Shown in pieces: positions 4,271 through 5,446 of a stretch of DNA of 5,446 bases (positions are counted from its first letter, which is position 1; every line of letters begins with the position of its first letter). Source of the stretch: Nitriliruptoraceae bacterium (GTDB taxonomy: Bacteria; Actinomycetota; Nitriliruptoria; Nitriliruptorales; Nitriliruptoraceae); NCBI GenBank assembly GCA_007125475.1, contig SLDB01000325.1:1-5446 (forward strand), given 5' to 3'. The notes under the pieces were generated by a model. The model ran no database searches and was not told the origin of the DNA. It saw nothing but the letters and a program-made list of their open reading frames with translations. The position numbers were made by a program, and so were the translations under genes.

Positions 4271-5446
4271 GTGCGCCGACTCTCCCTGGATCGTGCCCGC
4301 CGCATCGCGCTCACCGCGACGGGGCTGGCCCGGCCACGCCCGCCGGCGGGGGTGCGCCGCGACGTGCGGCATCTGCGCCGGGTGCTGCGCGACGTCGACG
4401 TCGTCCAGGTCGACAGCGTCAACGTCCTCACCCGCGCCCATGCGATGCCGTTCTTCTCGCGGATCGGTGCCCACGACCACGCAGCGCGCGACACCTGGCT
4501 GTGGCACTCCCGGGAGGTGTACGAGGGGTGGGTCCACGCCGCCTCCCTGACCTGGACCGAGACCTGGCCGCTCCTGGCCCACCGGCGACGCCTCGCCCCC
4601 GGCCGCCGACGTGTCCGGCACCTGCTGGGCACCGACCCGGCGTACGTCGACGCCGTCCACGACGAGGTCGCCGAGCGCGGTCCGATCAGCCTCCCCCAAC
4701 TCACCGACCCGGGCGAGCGAACCGGTCCGTGGTGGGGTCAACCCAAGGGCAAGATCGCCCTCGACCACCTCGCCCGCCGCGGCGAGCTCGCGGTCGACCA
4801 CCGCACGGCGACGTTCGTCACCGTCTACGACCTCGCCGAGCGTGTGATCCCGGCGGCCCACTTCCGGACGCCACCTCCCCCGGAGACCGCCGCCCACCGT
4901 GCCCTGCTGCTGCGAGCCGCGCGGGCGCAGGGGGTGGCCACCGCCGCCGACCTCGCCGACCACCACCGTCTGCCCCTCCCGGCGGCCAGGTCCGCGCTCG
5001 CCGACCTCGTCGCCGACGGGGAGCTCGAGGAGGTCGAGGTCGCCGGCTGGGGGGCCGAGCCGGCGTTCCTGCACCCCCAGGCCACCGCGGCACGGCGACC
5101 GTCCGCCCGGGCGCTGTTGGCGCCGTTCGACCCGCTGGTGTGGAACCGCGACCGCATCGAGCGCCTGTTCGGGTTCCGCTACCGCATCGAGATCTACGTC
5201 CCGGCAGCCGAGCGCGTCCACGGCTACTACGTCCTGCCGTTCCTCCTCGGTGACCGGCTGGTCGCCCGCGTCGATCTCCGGGCCGACCGGCGTCGCCGGC
5301 GACTGGAGGTCCTGGGGGCGTTCACCGAACCCGGCGTGGACCGGCCCACGGTCGCCATCGAGCTCGCCGCCGAGCTCGTCGAGCTCGCCGGGTGGCTGGG
5401 GCTCACCGAGGTCGCCGTCAGCGACCGCGGTGACCTCGCCGCGGCG
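4271..5446 (+). CDS. ycaQ: Winged-helix DNA-binding protein of the YcaQ/AlkZ-like (HTH_42) DNA glycosylase family (3' end missing)
   Basis: An open frame of 392 codons running off the right edge, nearly the usual family length of about 390-410. It belongs to the YcaQ/AlkZ-like family (HTH_42, DUF1006), whose studied members remove bulky or cross-linked alkylated bases from DNA, including interstrand crosslinks. Visible signatures are LSLDRARRIAL (4-14), VVQVDSVNVLTRAH (44-57, containing the Q-x-D catalytic motif, Gln46 and Asp48), FFSRIG (61-66), GERTGPWWGQPKGK (148-161), VYDLAERVIP (185-194), LLRAARAQGVATAADLADHH (213-232, winged helix), LLAPFDPLVWNRDR (282-295), FGFRYRIEIYVP (300-311) and YYVLPFLLGDRLVARVDL. 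QxD, rather than QxQ, groups it with E. coli YcaQ (AlkX) rather than Streptomyces AlkZ. GTG 4271 is the first possible start, since TGA at 4262-4264 is in frame. Segment 87-93 reads WVHAASL, where I recall HEAS/HEAC in many relatives. It is divergent from the cysO operon. Confidence 0.92.
   Translation, partial: MRRLSLDRARRIALTATGLARPRPPAGVRRDVRHLRRVLRDVDVVQVDSVNVLTRAHAMPFFSRIGAHDHAARDTWLWHSREVYEGWVHAASLTWTETWPLLAHRRRLAPGRRRVRHLLGTDPAYVDAVHDEVAERGPISLPQLTDPGERTGPWWGQPKGKIALDHLARRGELAVDHRTATFVTVYDLAERVIPAAHFRTPPPPETAAHRALLLRAARAQGVATAADLADHHRLPLPAARSALADLVADGELEEVEVAGWGAEPAFLHPQATAARRPSARALLAPFDPLVWNRDRIERLFGFRYRIEIYVPAAERVHGYYVLPFLLGDRLVARVDLRADRRRRRLEVLGAFTEPGVDRPTVAIELAAELVELAGWLGLTEVAVSDRGDLAAA

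Noticed and set aside
4256..5221. 321-codon open frame on the minus strand opposite the glycosylase gene
   Set aside because: It is the shadow of the conserved + strand gene, and its product is low-complexity Gly/Arg/Val sequence without recognisable motifs.
5358..5388. Three GAGCTC copies close together near the right edge
   Set aside because: They encode a Glu-Leu-Ala/Val helix (IELAAELVELAG) in the glycosylase gene with the preferred GAG and CTC codons, so codon bias explains them.

Overview
The window is very GC-rich, with codon third positions almost all G or C, frequent GTG starts and 4-bp gene overlaps. Gene content and order point to a high-GC member of the Actinomycetota. A member outside the well-studied mycobacteria and streptomycetes, for example an Acidimicrobiia-type lineage, is plausible, but that is only inference from gene order and base composition.

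Layout: (1) bases 1-203, + strand, the 3' end of an unrecognised protein gene. (2) 298-603, +, a small, very acidic, lysine-free protein of unknown function, ending 7 bp from the convergent end of the next operon. (3) 611-4085, - strand, read right to left: a five-gene set cysO - cysM - metallo-beta-lactamase-fold hydrolase - rph - rdgB. cysO/cysM and rph/rdgB each overlap by 4 bp (GTGA). cysM and the hydrolase gene are separated by 30 bp. The hydrolase and rph genes are separated by 114 bp holding four perfect copies of a 13-nt tandem repeat. (4) 4086-4270, a divergent intergenic region with a plausible promoter for each side. (5) 4271 to the window end, +, a winged-helix YcaQ/AlkZ-like DNA glycosylase family gene, nearly complete and probably read from a leaderless mRNA starting at GTG 4271.

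How the genes fit together: CysO (sulfur carrier) and CysM (PLP enzyme with the phosphoserine-type residues) form the thiocarboxylate-dependent cysteine pathway known from Mycobacterium tuberculosis. The hydrolase, RNase PH and RdgB/HAM1 follow in the same order as Rv1339-Rv1340-Rv1341. The cluster is therefore a shortened version of the mycobacterial mec-cysO-cysM-rhomboid-murI-MBL-rph-rdgB block, lacking mec, the rhomboid gene and murI here. The five products cover cysteine supply, RNA 3'-end trimming and clean-up of damaged purine nucleotides, so the link looks more like ancestral gene order than one pathway.

Most of the window is conserved housekeeping sequence. The best leads are a nine-residue tail after the di-glycine of CysO, which would have to be removed before sulfur loading although no mec gene is adjacent; the 13-nt tandem repeat inside the operon; and the divergent promoter region with a leaderless start and a direct repeat in the promoter spacer. 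I see no RNA genes, mobile elements, CRISPR arrays or strong intrinsic terminators.
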